From Lewinellaceae bacterium (GTDB lineage: Bacteria > Bacteroidota > Bacteroidia > Chitinophagales > Saprospiraceae): a stretch of 64,000 nucleotides of DNA. Positions 25,687 to 35,694 of the stretch are shown here, one piece after another. The stretch's first letter is position 1, and every line of letters starts with the position of its first letter. The position numbers and the translations under genes are program-made. The DNA is taken from assembly GCA_020636005.1 (NCBI GenBank), contig JACJYR010000001.1, forward strand, positions 2,546,501 through 2,610,500, read 5' to 3'. The notes beneath the pieces are model-generated. The model had not been told where the DNA came from, searched no databases, and was given only the letters and a program-made list of their open reading frames with translations.

Positions 25687-28101
25687 ATGAAAAAAATAAT
25701 CTTCATCTCCTTTCTGCTCTTGGGCATGTGTTCCCTTTTTGCTCAATACGACCAAAAGAACCTCGAACTGGTTTCGCATATCCAATACCCTTCGCTGGCC
25801 AACGACATCTGGGGCTACACAGCGCCCGATGGCACCGAGTACGTGCTGATGGGACTGCGCAGTGGCGTATCCGTCGTCAGCCTGGCCGATCCGGCCAACC
25901 CGGTGGAGATCCAATACATCCCAGGCGATCATTCCATTTGGCGGGACATCAAGACCTGGGGCCATTTCGCCTATGTGGTGGCCGACGAACCGGGGGCCAG
26001 GGACGGTGTGCTGGTCATTGACCTGTCCGACCTGCCCTATGGGGTGACCTGGTACAACTGGCGGCCCGTACTGCCGGGCGAAACAGATACCCTTTTCAAC
26101 TGCCACAACATCTGGATAGACGAATTTGGTTATGCCTACCTCTCCAGTTGCAACACGGAAACGAGCAACGTGGTGTTCCTGGACGTTTTTTCGCAACCCG
26201 GCACCCCAAAGTTCGCCGGCTTTGGTGCCGATGTAAACTCCCACGACAGCTACGCCCGCAACAATATCTTCTACTCGGCGGAAATTTTTGCCGGGGAGTT
26301 CAGCGTGTACGATGTATCCGACAAGTCCAGCCCTAAGCTGCTGGCCACCCAACCCACACCCTACCAGTTTTGCCACAACGTCTGGCTTTCCGATGATGGC
26401 AAAACCCTTTTTACCACCGATGAAAAGCCCAATGCCTCCACTGCCGCTTACGACATTTCCGACCTCGGCGACATCCAACTGCTCGGAGAGTACCGCCCGG
26501 CGGCCACCCTGGGGCAGGGCGTCATCCCGCACAATGTGCACGTAAAAGACGATTTCCTTGTGATTTCGCATTATACCGATGGCTGCCGCATCGTGGATGC
26601 CCACCGGCCCGGCAACCTGGTGGAAGTCGGCCACTTCGACCCCACCACGGCCTACACCAATGGCTTTCACGGCGATTGGGGCGCCTATCCGTTTTTCCCA
26701 TCCGGCCTCATTGCCATCAGCGACATCGAGCAGGGACTTTTTGTGCTGAAACCTACCTACAAACGGGCGGCTTACCTGGAAGGGAAAGTGACCGATGCTG
26801 TCACGGGCGCAGTTATCCCCAATGCTACCGTCTCCATCCAGTCGTCCGAACCCAATTCATCCACGACCAACGTTTTTGGTGCCTATAAAACAGGGCAACT
26901 GGCGACGGGCGGCTTCATGGTACATTTCAGGGCACGGGGCTATTTTGATCAGGTGCTTTCTACCAGCCTTGCCAGTGGCGAAGTGGCCTACCTGGATGCC
27001 CAAATGGCACCGCTCCCTCCCCATGCCATCAATGGTAAGGTACTTGACCAGGCGACGGGCGACCCGGTTGCCGGGGCCACGGTGCTGGTAGAAAACAGCG
27101 ACTTTACCTACACTTCCGAAACCGATGCCGACGGCGGTTTTTTGCTGCCCGATGTCCTGCACGGCAACTACAAGGTGTACGTGGGAAAATGGGGGTACCT
27201 GAATTTTTCCGCTGAACAGCCCCTGCAGACCGATGCCGAAGTCGTTTACAAGATAGCCCCCGGCTACGAAGACGACTTCAACACTGACCTGGGCTGGGCC
27301 GTGAACGGCGACGCCACCAACGGCAACTGGGAGCGGGGCTTGCCGAAGGGCGTCGTCATCGGCAACGAAATCTTCAACCCCACCGCCGACTCGCCCAACG
27401 ATGAAGGTAACCGGGCCTTTGTCACCGGCAACCAGGGCACCAACTTCCTCGACGACCAGGTGGACAACGGCACCACCATCCTCACCTCCCCGCCGATGAA
27501 ACTCCGGAGCCGCTACAACCGGCCCATGCTCTCTTTTGATTTCTGGTTTTACGACGTCTGGTTCAGCAACGCCCCGAACGATACCATGATTGTCACCCTG
27601 AGCAACGGCACCCAATCGGTGGTGCTGCAAACCATGACCGCCGACAGCAACAATGCCCAGGTCTGGCAATCCTCCGACACCTTCAACCTGGGCAAACTGA
27701 TTGACCTGACCGACGACATGCGCATCAGCTTCCAGATTTCCGACCGTGCCGAATCCCGCAACGTGGTGGAGGCCGGCGTAGATAATTTTAAAATCAGCGA
27801 AGGTTTTCCCGACGACCGCTTTGTACTGGATGGCGATTTGGTGAAAATGCGGGTCTATCCCAACTGGTTCGATACAGAGTTCACGGTGGAGTATGCCGTT
27901 GAAAAAAATTTCAACCAATTGAAAATGATGGTTTTCAATACGCTGGGGCAACTGGTGGACGAAACTTCTCTCACAACCTCGCGTGGCTCCGTGCAAGTGC
28001 AGGTAGCGTACCCTTCCGGCGTGTATTTCGTGGTTTTCCGGGTGGACGACCGGTTGAGCGATGCCTATAAGGTTTTAAAGTGTGCCGGATGCCCCCGGTA
28101 A
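25687..28101 (+). CDS. choice-of-anchor B family protein with T9SS sorting domain (paralog 1)
   Basis: 804 residues. A signal peptide (about 1-18, ending FAQ) is followed by a propeller-like LVIVD-repeat region to about 355. It holds conserved motifs NDIWGYTAPDGTEYVLMG, DHSIWRDIKTWG and GVIPHNVHVKDDFLVISHY, which define the choice-of-anchor-B family. Two carboxypeptidase regulatory-like beta domains follow (EGKVTDAVTGAVIPNATVSI, then NGKVLDQATGDPVAGATVLV). A jelly-roll region comes next (about 525-705), and the C-terminus (MRVYPNWFDTEFTVEY to VYFVVFRV) is a T9SS type A sorting domain. Predicted to be exported and surface-attached; ligand unknown. A paralog follows 153 bp downstream. Confidence 0.85.
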   Translation: MKKIIFISFLLLGMCSLFAQYDQKNLELVSHIQYPSLANDIWGYTAPDGTEYVLMGLRSGVSVVSLADPANPVEIQYIPGDHSIWRDIKTWGHFAYVVADEPGARDGVLVIDLSDLPYGVTWYNWRPVLPGETDTLFNCHNIWIDEFGYAYLSSCNTETSNVVFLDVFSQPGTPKFAGFGADVNSHDSYARNNIFYSAEIFAGEFSVYDVSDKSSPKLLATQPTPYQFCHNVWLSDDGKTLFTTDEKPNASTAAYDISDLGDIQLLGEYRPAATLGQGVIPHNVHVKDDFLVISHYTDGCRIVDAHRPGNLVEVGHFDPTTAYTNGFHGDWGAYPFFPSGLIAISDIEQGLFVLKPTYKRAAYLEGKVTDAVTGAVIPNATVSIQSSEPNSSTTNVFGAYKTGQLATGGFMVHFRARGYFDQVLSTSLASGEVAYLDAQMAPLPPHAINGKVLDQATGDPVAGATVLVENSDFTYTSETDADGGFLLPDVLHGNYKVYVGKWGYLNFSAEQPLQTDAEVVYKIAPGYEDDFNTDLGWAVNGDATNGNWERGLPKGVVIGNEIFNPTADSPNDEGNRAFVTGNQGTNFLDDQVDNGTTILTSPPMKLRSRYNRPMLSFDFWFYDVWFSNAPNDTMIVTLSNGTQSVVLQTMTADSNNAQVWQSSDTFNLGKLIDLTDDMRISFQISDRAESRNVVEAGVDNFKISEGFPDDRFVLDGDLVKMRVYPNWFDTEFTVEYAVEKNFNQLKMMVFNTLGQLVDETSLTTSRGSVQVQVAYPSGVYFVVFRVDDRLSDAYKVLKCAGCPR

Positions 28102-28168
28102 GCCAGCGTCCAATTGTCAACCCCACTTCATTTCCTGGGGTAAAATACTGCCGGGCATTTTAAAAAAT

Positions 28169-28176
28169 TATCTTTG
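28169..28176 (+). promoter_or_regulatory. -7 promoter box (TATCTTTG) for paralog 2
   Basis: TATCTTTG followed by CC matches the consensus, 78 bp before ATG 28255, so the second paralog can be transcribed independently of the first. Confidence 0.55.
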
Positions 28177-28254
28177 CCTCCTTTTTCGGACATGCCTTTC
28201 TGCTCCTTAAACCTTCATTCACCGTAACCTTTTTTTAAAACAACTATTCCTGAT

Positions 28255-30867
28255 ATGAAAAAAACTCTTCTTGCACTCTGTGTGGCTTGTTGGGGCACCC
28301 TGTCTTTTGCCCAGCTCAATATGACCCTGCTCGATCAACTCGATTATTCCCAGGATTTGAACGACATCTGGGGCTGGGTCGATCCGGACGACGGCACGGA
28401 ATACGCCCTCGTAGGTACCGTTACCGGCGTCTCTGTCGTCAGCCTGGCCGACCCCCAAAACATAGCCGAGGTGGCCTTTTTCCCCGGCGACAATTCTATC
28501 TGGCGCGACATCAAGACCTGGGGGGATTTCGCCTATGTCACTGCTGACAATGGCAACAACGACGGCCTGATGGTCATTGACCTGAGCGGTGCGCCCGACA
28601 ATATCACGGCCACTTTTTGGGCGCCCAACCTGCCAGGCCTGGGCCTTTATGAGCGCTCGCACAATATTTACATTGACGAATTCGGCTATGCCTACCTGGC
28701 CGGCTCCAACCTCAACAACGGGGGGATGCTCATCCTGGACGTTTTCAGTACGCCCGGCTCGCCCCAGTTTGTTGTCGCAGCGCCCAATACCTATTCCCAC
28801 GATGTCTATGTGAGGAACAGCATCATGTATTCTTCTGAAATCAACAATGGGCGTTTGGCCATTTACAACGTGGCCAATAAAAACAGCATCCAACTGCTGG
28901 CCACCCAGGCGACCCCCTTCAATTTCACCCATAATGCCTGGTTGAACGACGCGGGCAATGTCGTTTTCACCACCGATGAAAAAGGCAATGCCCCGGTGGC
29001 TTCCTACGATATATCTGACCTGAACGACATTGTTGAACTGGACCGCTTCATCCCCATCTCCACGATGGGCGCCAACGTCATCCCGCACAACGTCCACGTC
29101 TGGCACGATTGGCTGATCATTTCCTACTACACCGACGGCGGCATCATCGTGGATGCCTCGAAGCCCGACAACCTCATTGAGGTGGGCAACTGGGATACCT
29201 TCCTGGGCGGCAACGGCGGCTTCAGCGGTGCCTGGGGCGCTTACCCTTTCCTCCCGTCCGGCCTGGTTTTGCTGACCGACATCGGCAATGGCCTCTATGT
29301 ATGCGGTGCCAATTATGTGAGGGCCTGCTGGCTCGAAGGCAAGGTCACCAACTCCGTTAACGGTGCCAATATCTCAAACGCCACCGTAGAAATCGACAGC
29401 CCACAGGATAACTTTGCCACCACCAGCCTGACCGGGCAATACAAAACTGGACAGGCTATTGCCGGCACCTTTGACGTGACTTTTTCCGCCGTTGGCTTTA
29501 TATCGAAAACGGTTTCGGTAACCCTCGAAAACGGCATGCTCACCATCCGGGACGTGGAACTGGATCCTATCCTCTCCGTGGCCGGTGAAACCGTGGAAGC
29601 GGTGACCGGTATGGCCGTCCCGAATGCCCAGGTTGTTTTTGCAAATGCACAAAATACTTTCACGATCACTTCGGGCCCAGATGGCACCTTCGACCTGTCG
29701 GGCATCCTACCGGGCATTTATAATATAATAGCCGGCGCCTGGGGCTACGACTACGGCCAACTGCCCAATGTTGACCTCAGTGCTGGTACATCACCGATCA
29801 TCATCGAACTGGCCCCTCTCGACGGCTACAAGGACGACTTCGTGCTCGACTACGGCTGGACGGCAACCAACACCGCCAGCACCGGGCTGTGGGAACGGGG
29901 CGAACCAGTCGGAACCAATTATAACGGAGCAGCGTCGAACCCCGACCTCGACGTGCCCAACGACCTGGGCGACCAGTGCTACGTGACGGGTAACGGCGGC
30001 GGCGGTGCCGGCGATTTCGACGTGGACAACGGCACCGTCATCCTCACTTCACCAACAATGAACCTTGCTGGTTTTTCCCAGCCCATCCTCTCCTATGCGA
30101 GGTGGTTTTTCAATGACGGCGGTTCGGGCACCCCCAACGACAACCTTATCGTCCGCATCACCAACGGCACCGACGTAGTCGTGCTGGAAACCATCAGCCA
30201 ATCGTCCAGCACCTGGAACAACTCGCCCGAATTTGACCTGGCCAGCCTGATTACCCTGACCGATAACATGCAGGTGATTTTTGAAGCAGGTGATTATGAC
30301 CCCGGCCACCTGGTTGAGGCGGCCGTGGATGCTTTTTTGGTGCGGGAAAATTGCCTCTCTCCCGCAGTGGACTTCACCTTTTCCACCCAGGATCTGGAGG
30401 TCAGTTTTACCAACAATTCTACGGGCGGCACTGCTGTTGAATGGGATTTTGGCGACAACTCCACGAGCAACGAGGAAAACCCGGTACATACTTATGCCTC
30501 GCCTGGCGAGTACGAGGTCACCCTTTCCATCACCAACGATTGCGGCCTAAGTGTCGCTACCCAAACCATTGTCATTTCGGCGTCCGGCACGACCGGGCTT
30601 GATGCAAAAGCTTATTCCCTGGAGGCCGCTCCCAACCCGTTCAACGGGCAGGTATCCATCCGCTATCAGTTGAAGGATGCCTTTGGAGATGCGAGCCTTC
30701 AGGTGTATGATGTTTTGGGAAAACAAGTGGCGAACGCTGTGCTGGCCCAAAACAGCGGCGTCGTTGACTTTGGCCCTGAATTCCAGTCGGGCGGCGTGTA
30801 CTTCCTCCGGTTGGTGGTGGACGGCCAGTCGGGCAAGGCGGTGCGGATCGTGAAGCTGTCCGAATAA
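28255..30867 (+). CDS. choice-of-anchor B family protein with PKD and T9SS domains (paralog 2)
   Basis: 870 residues with the same plan as its neighbour: signal peptide (about 1-18), LVIVD/propeller region with LNDIWGWVDPDDGTEYALVG and DNSIWRDIKTWGDFAYV, and two carboxypeptidase regulatory-like domains. A jelly-roll region with DVDNGTVILTSPTMNL follows. It differs by an added PKD domain (about 705-775: FTNNSTGGTAVEWDFGDNST, HTYASPGEYEVTLSI) before the C-terminal T9SS type A sorting domain (APNPFNGQVSIRYQL). The pair is a clear tandem duplication followed by domain gain. Role in adhesion or polymer binding is inferred only. A bidirectional terminator lies downstream at 30957. Confidence 0.85.
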   Translation: MKKTLLALCVACWGTLSFAQLNMTLLDQLDYSQDLNDIWGWVDPDDGTEYALVGTVTGVSVVSLADPQNIAEVAFFPGDNSIWRDIKTWGDFAYVTADNGNNDGLMVIDLSGAPDNITATFWAPNLPGLGLYERSHNIYIDEFGYAYLAGSNLNNGGMLILDVFSTPGSPQFVVAAPNTYSHDVYVRNSIMYSSEINNGRLAIYNVANKNSIQLLATQATPFNFTHNAWLNDAGNVVFTTDEKGNAPVASYDISDLNDIVELDRFIPISTMGANVIPHNVHVWHDWLIISYYTDGGIIVDASKPDNLIEVGNWDTFLGGNGGFSGAWGAYPFLPSGLVLLTDIGNGLYVCGANYVRACWLEGKVTNSVNGANISNATVEIDSPQDNFATTSLTGQYKTGQAIAGTFDVTFSAVGFISKTVSVTLENGMLTIRDVELDPILSVAGETVEAVTGMAVPNAQVVFANAQNTFTITSGPDGTFDLSGILPGIYNIIAGAWGYDYGQLPNVDLSAGTSPIIIELAPLDGYKDDFVLDYGWTATNTASTGLWERGEPVGTNYNGAASNPDLDVPNDLGDQCYVTGNGGGGAGDFDVDNGTVILTSPTMNLAGFSQPILSYARWFFNDGGSGTPNDNLIVRITNGTDVVVLETISQSSSTWNNSPEFDLASLITLTDNMQVIFEAGDYDPGHLVEAAVDAFLVRENCLSPAVDFTFSTQDLEVSFTNNSTGGTAVEWDFGDNSTSNEENPVHTYASPGEYEVTLSITNDCGLSVATQTIVISASGTTGLDAKAYSLEAAPNPFNGQVSIRYQLKDAFGDASLQVYDVLGKQVANAVLAQNSGVVDFGPEFQSGGVYFLRLVVDGQSGKAVRIVKLSE

Positions 30868-30956
30868 ACCTGGCTAGTTAAACGGCATGGCGCAATGCCA
30901 TCCCCTGACTACCTGGTATTTTTCATAAAAGGGGCTTGTAAAAACCTCCCCAATAA

Positions 30957-30998
30957 AAACGGCGCAATTTCCAAAAAGGGAGTTGCGCCGTTTCTTTT
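30957..30998. terminator. intrinsic terminator between convergent genes
   Basis: AAACGGCGCAA (30957-30967) pairs perfectly with TTGCGCCGTTT (30983-30993), an 11-bp stem followed by TTTCTTTT and preceded by an A-rich stretch. It separates paralog 2 (+) from the CHAT gene (-). Confidence 0.8.
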
Positions 30999-31022
30999 CA
31001 GGAAAACCATTCTCTTGCATTC

Positions 31023-34000
31023 CTATCGCAGCGCCTCCATGTCCCCTACTGGGACGAATGCCGCCCAGAAAAACGGATGTTTTCTGAAATCGTCCTGGCC
31101 GTTGATCATGGCCATTTTGGCATCGTGCAGCGCCTTGTCCTTGCGGGTGCCGGGCTGGTGGAGTTTTGTATAAAATGCCTCCATCAAGTCTTTCGACGCC
31201 GCATCATTGACCACCCACAGCGTGGTGACGATGCTTTTCGCACCCGCATAAGCGAAAGCCCTTGCCAGGCTGATGATGCCCTCGCCCCGCTGCATTTCGC
31301 CTGCTGCTGTTTCGCAGGCGGAGAGGGTGACGAGGTCGGCGTTGAGCTGGAGGTTGTAGAGGTCACGGACGTAGAGCAGGCCATTGCCGGTGCTGTCGGG
31401 GGCGAAGGCGAGGTAGGAATAGTCGCCGGCCCGTGCATCGGCGGAGCCGTGGGTGGAGAGGTGGAGGATGCGGTAGTTGGGGGCGAGGGCGGTGAACTGC
31501 GCCACCGTTGCATCCTTGTTGAGGAAATATTTTCCCTTCCAAATCTTATGGGCCGCAAAAACTTCCTGTCCGGAGTTGGGCAGGGTTGAAAATTCCCTGC
31601 GGAGGGCCAGGTTGCTGTCCACCGGCAAATGCAGGACGGCAAAAAGGGAATCGTAAAAGCTGCCGAATTTATTTTCCAGCACGGCATAGGTACCCTCGTA
31701 AAACGGGGCCAGGGCCAGGCAGGGTTCTGTCGGCTCTTTCTTGTGCTTTTTTGTTTTCATCTCCCGCAGCAGGGTGGCCGAATAGCAGTAGCTGAACTGG
31801 TGCTTTTGAATCAGAAAAGGGTAGGTGCTGAAGTTGTCTTCCTGGGTAGGGGGGGCCGAGAGGAGTGCCTCAAAAGGGATAGCGTTCAGGGCCCCGTCGG
31901 GTATGACGATGACCTCTTCTGTGAGCAATGGTTCGATGGGCGCCACCAGTTTTTTATACAGGTTCTGTGCAGCGGTCAGGTAATCGCTGAGCGTGGTGCC
32001 GAACAGGGCGTCCGTTTGTTCCTTGGCAGGAGCGCCGAAGTAGCCGTAGAGGCCCCGCTGATATTGCTCCACCCAATCTTGGAGGGGAAAATCTAATTTG
32101 ATTTCATGGATTTGATAGTCGTCCTTTTTTAGGATGAATACGAAGATGGAAGAGTCGCCGGTGAAGAATTCGAGGAGGGTTTGATTCTTGGTGAGCAATG
32201 AATCCTGTACGACCTTAACAGGTATAAAAGGCAAACTGTATTTTGATTCGAAGTATTTTTCATGGGAGGCCTCCATGTTTTTGATAAATTTTTCAAATTT
32301 CTCCTTTGCCAGTAAAAGCTCCTTTTTATAGACTATGACCAAACTATCGGAAACTCCATATTCTTCCGGCTTGGTGGTTAACTTTTCCAAAAAGCCAATT
32401 CGTGTTTTCAAAGATTTTTCTTCGTTTAACAATTCATCGGGAACTCCCGCCAGATGCAAGGCTTTTTCATTTTGCAAAGCTTCCAGCAACTGAAAGGATT
32501 TGGCCAGTTCGGTAAAATCGAAGCATTTATATTTATCGCTTTCATGTTGAAAATGGGCCATGATAGCGCCACCTGCCAAAGATTTCAAACTGCTGCCCAA
32601 CACTAAATCTGCTCCCAATGAGTAGGTGGCGAATTTTTGCTGCTTGGCGGCTTCTATGGCCTCGTCGTAGTTTTTCTTTGAAATATTTAAGGTAGTGGCA
32701 GAATGGTCTGATTGGTACATTTTGAGATAAATGGCACCTTTCCCTTCCAGTAGTAGTCTTTTCAAGTAGTAATAAGTCTCTGCCGGAATGCTCCCTTTTT
32801 TTGACTCGATTATGTGCAGTCCCTTGTCATATTGTTCCAATGCCTGCTCGAATTGGCCATTGGATGCAAAGGCATTGCCGAAGTTTGTCAGGGATAAAGC
32901 CACTTCGTAATGGTCTTTGCCCAACACAGATTGCTTGATAGCCAGGGCCGTATCAAATGCCATAATTGCATCTTCGTACTGCTTCATGCTGGAAAGTGCA
33001 TTGCCGAGGCCGTTGTAAGGGTAAGCCAGATAAAAATGGTCGGGCCCAAGAGCGTTTTTCAGCACAGGAATACTTTGTTTGTATATGGCAATGGCCCGCT
33101 CAAATTGATAGGTACTTTGCAGAGGTACGCACATGTTCAACCTTGTTTCAACGGTCGTCGGATCGTTCTCGCCCATAAGTTTTCCGTATAGCTGGACGGC
33201 CTTATCATAGTACTCAAGGGAATGTTCATGTTTCCCTAGTTCCTCGTAGGAAACTGCCAAATTGTTGTAGGCCCGTGCTATTTGAGGGTGTTCCTCCCCG
33301 AAATTTTGCAACAAAATCTGCAGGGACCTGTCAAGAAAAACAATGGCCTTGTCAAACTCTTTACTTTCGTTGTACGCTGCTCCCAGGTTATTATAGAAGT
33401 TGGCTAAAACAGGGTGATCGTCGCCGTATGCCTTTTGATATATGGAAAGGGCCTTTTGCATCAATTCAATACTTGCATCCAGGTTGCCCAGCAAGTAATA
33501 AGAGGAGCCCACATTGAGGTAGGCAATAGCAGTTTCAGGGTGGTCTTCTCCAAAAAGCGTTTTTTTCATCTCCATCGCCGCCAGCTTGAAGTCCCTGCCT
33601 TTTTCAAAATAGCTCAACCCCTCATATAAAATACCCAGGTTCATGTAGTACTGTGCCAGGATATTATCCTTGCGATCCCCAAAATATTCCTTGGCCATAT
33701 TTAAGCCTTCTTCCAGCCATATTTGAGCCGAATCCCTTGCCCCGATTTCAATATATGAAGCCCCGATGCCCAAATAAGATCTTAGGATGTCGGGGTGCGT
33801 TTCTTTGTAGTATTTTCTGTAAATATCAAGCGCTATGAATTTATTTTTAAGCCCAGTCTGATTGTCCCCAATTGCATCGAATATGATTCCTATGTTATGG
33901 TAAATTGCCCCCGTCTTGACATGGTCTTCACCTAAAGCTTTCTTTCTTATCCTCAAGGCCTCCTGGGCCACTTCCATCGCTTTGTCGTAGGAGCCTTTAG

Positions 34001-34256
34001 CGTACAGGCATTTGGAATAAATCTCTTTTGCATCGGCCACCCTATAGTGGTCGCTGCCCAATTGGGACGAGAAGATTATGGTGGCTGAATCGGCAAACAG
34101 CATAGCCTGATCTGTTTGACCTTGCTCCTGGAAGGTGGCAGCATTTTCTAATAAAAGATGGGCTTGAGCAGTGTCGGGTATTCCGCCATTTTCTTGTGCA
34201 TTGAGCTTGAAAGCAAGAAGGAAGGTGAAAAGACTGAGCTTGAATAGCTTGAGCAT
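31023..34256 (-). CDS. exported TPR-CHAT protein (caspase-like peptidase candidate)
   Basis: 1077 residues. MLKLFKLSLFTFLLAFKLNAQ is a signal peptide, so the protein should be periplasmic or surface-exposed, unusual for CHAT proteins. About ten to twelve tetratricopeptide repeats (for example HPQIARAYNNLAVSYEELGK) span about 40-520, followed by a helical linker and the CHAT domain (about 740-1077). The catalytic dyad is intact: His in LHLSTHGSAD (about 934) and Cys in TLSACETAAG (about 979). CHAT proteases such as separase-like and Craspase/TPR-CHAT cleave partner proteins on activation. The gene follows an outer-membrane protein gene by 44 bp. ATG 34256 is chosen over a TTG 42 bp upstream because it starts the signal peptide. 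Confidence 0.85.
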   Translation of the reverse strand: MLKLFKLSLFTFLLAFKLNAQENGGIPDTAQAHLLLENAATFQEQGQTDQAMLFADSATIIFSSQLGSDHYRVADAKEIYSKCLYAKGSYDKAMEVAQEALRIRKKALGEDHVKTGAIYHNIGIIFDAIGDNQTGLKNKFIALDIYRKYYKETHPDILRSYLGIGASYIEIGARDSAQIWLEEGLNMAKEYFGDRKDNILAQYYMNLGILYEGLSYFEKGRDFKLAAMEMKKTLFGEDHPETAIAYLNVGSSYYLLGNLDASIELMQKALSIYQKAYGDDHPVLANFYNNLGAAYNESKEFDKAIVFLDRSLQILLQNFGEEHPQIARAYNNLAVSYEELGKHEHSLEYYDKAVQLYGKLMGENDPTTVETRLNMCVPLQSTYQFERAIAIYKQSIPVLKNALGPDHFYLAYPYNGLGNALSSMKQYEDAIMAFDTALAIKQSVLGKDHYEVALSLTNFGNAFASNGQFEQALEQYDKGLHIIESKKGSIPAETYYYLKRLLLEGKGAIYLKMYQSDHSATTLNISKKNYDEAIEAAKQQKFATYSLGADLVLGSSLKSLAGGAIMAHFQHESDKYKCFDFTELAKSFQLLEALQNEKALHLAGVPDELLNEEKSLKTRIGFLEKLTTKPEEYGVSDSLVIVYKKELLLAKEKFEKFIKNMEASHEKYFESKYSLPFIPVKVVQDSLLTKNQTLLEFFTGDSSIFVFILKKDDYQIHEIKLDFPLQDWVEQYQRGLYGYFGAPAKEQTDALFGTTLSDYLTAAQNLYKKLVAPIEPLLTEEVIVIPDGALNAIPFEALLSAPPTQEDNFSTYPFLIQKHQFSYCYSATLLREMKTKKHKKEPTEPCLALAPFYEGTYAVLENKFGSFYDSLFAVLHLPVDSNLALRREFSTLPNSGQEVFAAHKIWKGKYFLNKDATVAQFTALAPNYRILHLSTHGSADARAGDYSYLAFAPDSTGNGLLYVRDLYNLQLNADLVTLSACETAAGEMQRGEGIISLARAFAYAGAKSIVTTLWVVNDAASKDLMEAFYTKLHQPGTRKDKALHDAKMAMINGQDDFRKHPFFWAAFVPVGDMEALR

Positions 34257-34300
34257 CTGTTTTGATTTTTGATAAACCCGGTTATTGGGGTTGGCCAAAG

Positions 34301-35161
34301 TTAAAAATTAAACCCCAGCCCCCCCGATATCTTGACCAGGGAATATTCGCCCGAAGAGGCACCCGCCCCAGCTGCACCAAAAAGGTGAAACCGCTGCGTC
34401 GTGTTCCAACGAAAGCCGATATTGGCCATGGCGACGACTCCCAGCAGATCATCGGTAGCAGCAAGTATTTCCGGGCCGGCGAAGATTTTGAACTTGCTGT
34501 CAGGATTGAAGTAAAAACGCCCTTCCGAGCCTAACATGACAACCGTTATGTCTTCGCCACTATCGTACTCATCAGGCTGTATTGAAAGAACGTATCCAAC
34601 GCCCCCAACGCTGAACCGCCTGCCCAGCATCCTTTCATACCTGGCACTCAGTCCCCCTCCTGACAATACATCCGCTGCGCCCAATACAGAAACGCTGAAG
34701 GTGATTCCGTTGGGTTTTCGAGATGGAACCAGGTCAGTTTCCTGTGATTGGGATGCAGTATTCGCTGATCCGTTATCATATAAATCATCAGGGTTGGGCA
34801 GTTCCTGCGTTGCCGGTTCTTCCGTCGGTTCTTTAATTTCTTCAGCGTTTTCAAGTGTCCCGGTATCTTCCTCCACGTGTTCGGCATCATTTGGTTTACT
34901 TTCTTCAGTTTTTACAAACTCTTCCACCTTGCCATTTTCATAAACGATTTTGTTCACTTCCTGCACATCAATGGAATAGAACGGCCCCCTTAGGTTTTCG
35001 CTCTTGCGGTATCGGATTTCCTTCTGGCTTATCTCCTCCACAAAACAATTGATCGTCTCTCCATTGGTTTTGATGATGATGTCCTGCGCGCCCAGGTGGG
35101 CCAGGCAGGCGCTGCTGGCCAGGCAGATGGACAGGATGGATTTAAGAATCAGGTTTTTCAT
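34301..35161 (-). CDS. outer-membrane beta-barrel protein
   Basis: 286 residues: signal peptide to about 25 (AHLGAQ), a small beta domain (IIIKTNGETINCFVEEIS, a pattern common in Bacteroidota barrel proteins), a Glu/Pro/Thr-rich linker (about 85-140) and a C-terminal barrel of about 140 residues ending GGLGFNF. The terminal phenylalanine is the BAM recognition residue. Encoded 44 bp before the CHAT gene and 33 bp after a small lipoprotein gene, so co-transcription is likely. Confidence 0.7.
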   Translation of the reverse strand: MKNLILKSILSICLASSACLAHLGAQDIIIKTNGETINCFVEEISQKEIRYRKSENLRGPFYSIDVQEVNKIVYENGKVEEFVKTEESKPNDAEHVEEDTGTLENAEEIKEPTEEPATQELPNPDDLYDNGSANTASQSQETDLVPSRKPNGITFSVSVLGAADVLSGGGLSARYERMLGRRFSVGGVGYVLSIQPDEYDSGEDITVVMLGSEGRFYFNPDSKFKIFAGPEILAATDDLLGVVAMANIGFRWNTTQRFHLFGAAGAGASSGEYSLVKISGGLGFNF

Positions 35162-35194
35162 GACAGATATAGGTTTGGTTGATGAAAAGTATTT

Positions 35195-35644
35195 TCAATA
35201 AATATCTTCCCCGACCCCGTTCAGCCGGTCGTCCAGGGCTTTGAAGGCTTCCTTCAGTTCCCCTTTCTGCTTGCAGGCCTGCAGGCAGGGGTCGTTGGCG
35301 TGGTCCACGAAGAATTTCAGCTTTGATTCGTCCTTTTTTGCGGTGGCCAGTTCCACGGCTTCCCGGTAGCGTTCCAGCAGGCCGGGGCAGCCCAGCTTGC
35401 AGGCTTCGCTTTTTTCCACCTGTTCCTGGATGATCTGCTTGCGCTCTTCTTTTTGCGCCGCCGCTTTCGGAGACGCAACCACCGCCGCCGTATCCCCGGG
35501 AATGGCCGTTTCCTCCAGATCGATCAGCGCCGCCAGCGAATCCACCGGCATGGTGGCGTTGCCGCCCGCCCCCGCATCCCCGCTGCAAGACAGGTGCAGC
35601 CCCATTAAAACTATTGCCAACAAACTGAAAAAAGTGGGTTTCAT
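35195..35644 (-). CDS. small Cys-rich lipoprotein
   Basis: 149 residues from ATG 35644 (MKPTFFSLLAIVLMGLHLSC), lipobox Cys about residue 20. After an Ala/Glu-rich helix, the last 70 residues carry four Cys in two pairs (EACKLGCPG and DPCLQACKQ) that may form disulphides across a helical hairpin. No family recognised. It follows the FtsX-like permease by 47 bp, a spacer made of a degenerate short tandem repeat. A role as the outer-membrane lipoprotein of the ABC module (compare TagQ of the type VI threonine-phosphorylation pathway) is a hypothesis from position only. Confidence 0.6.
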   Translation of the reverse strand: MKPTFFSLLAIVLMGLHLSCSGDAGAGGNATMPVDSLAALIDLEETAIPGDTAAVVASPKAAAQKEERKQIIQEQVEKSEACKLGCPGLLERYREAVELATAKKDESKLKFFVDHANDPCLQACKQKGELKEAFKALDDRLNGVGEDIY

Positions 35645-35654
35645 ATTTCCAATC

Positions 35655-35694
35655 TTTATTGATTCACTCATTCACTCATTCCTTCATTCACTCA
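35655..35694 (-). repeat. short tandem repeat in spacer, TGAATGAG-type
   Basis: On the minus strand a stretch of GAATGAGTGAATGA-like octamers runs from the stop codon of the permease gene to the lipoprotein leader. Units are imperfect. Confidence 0.5.
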
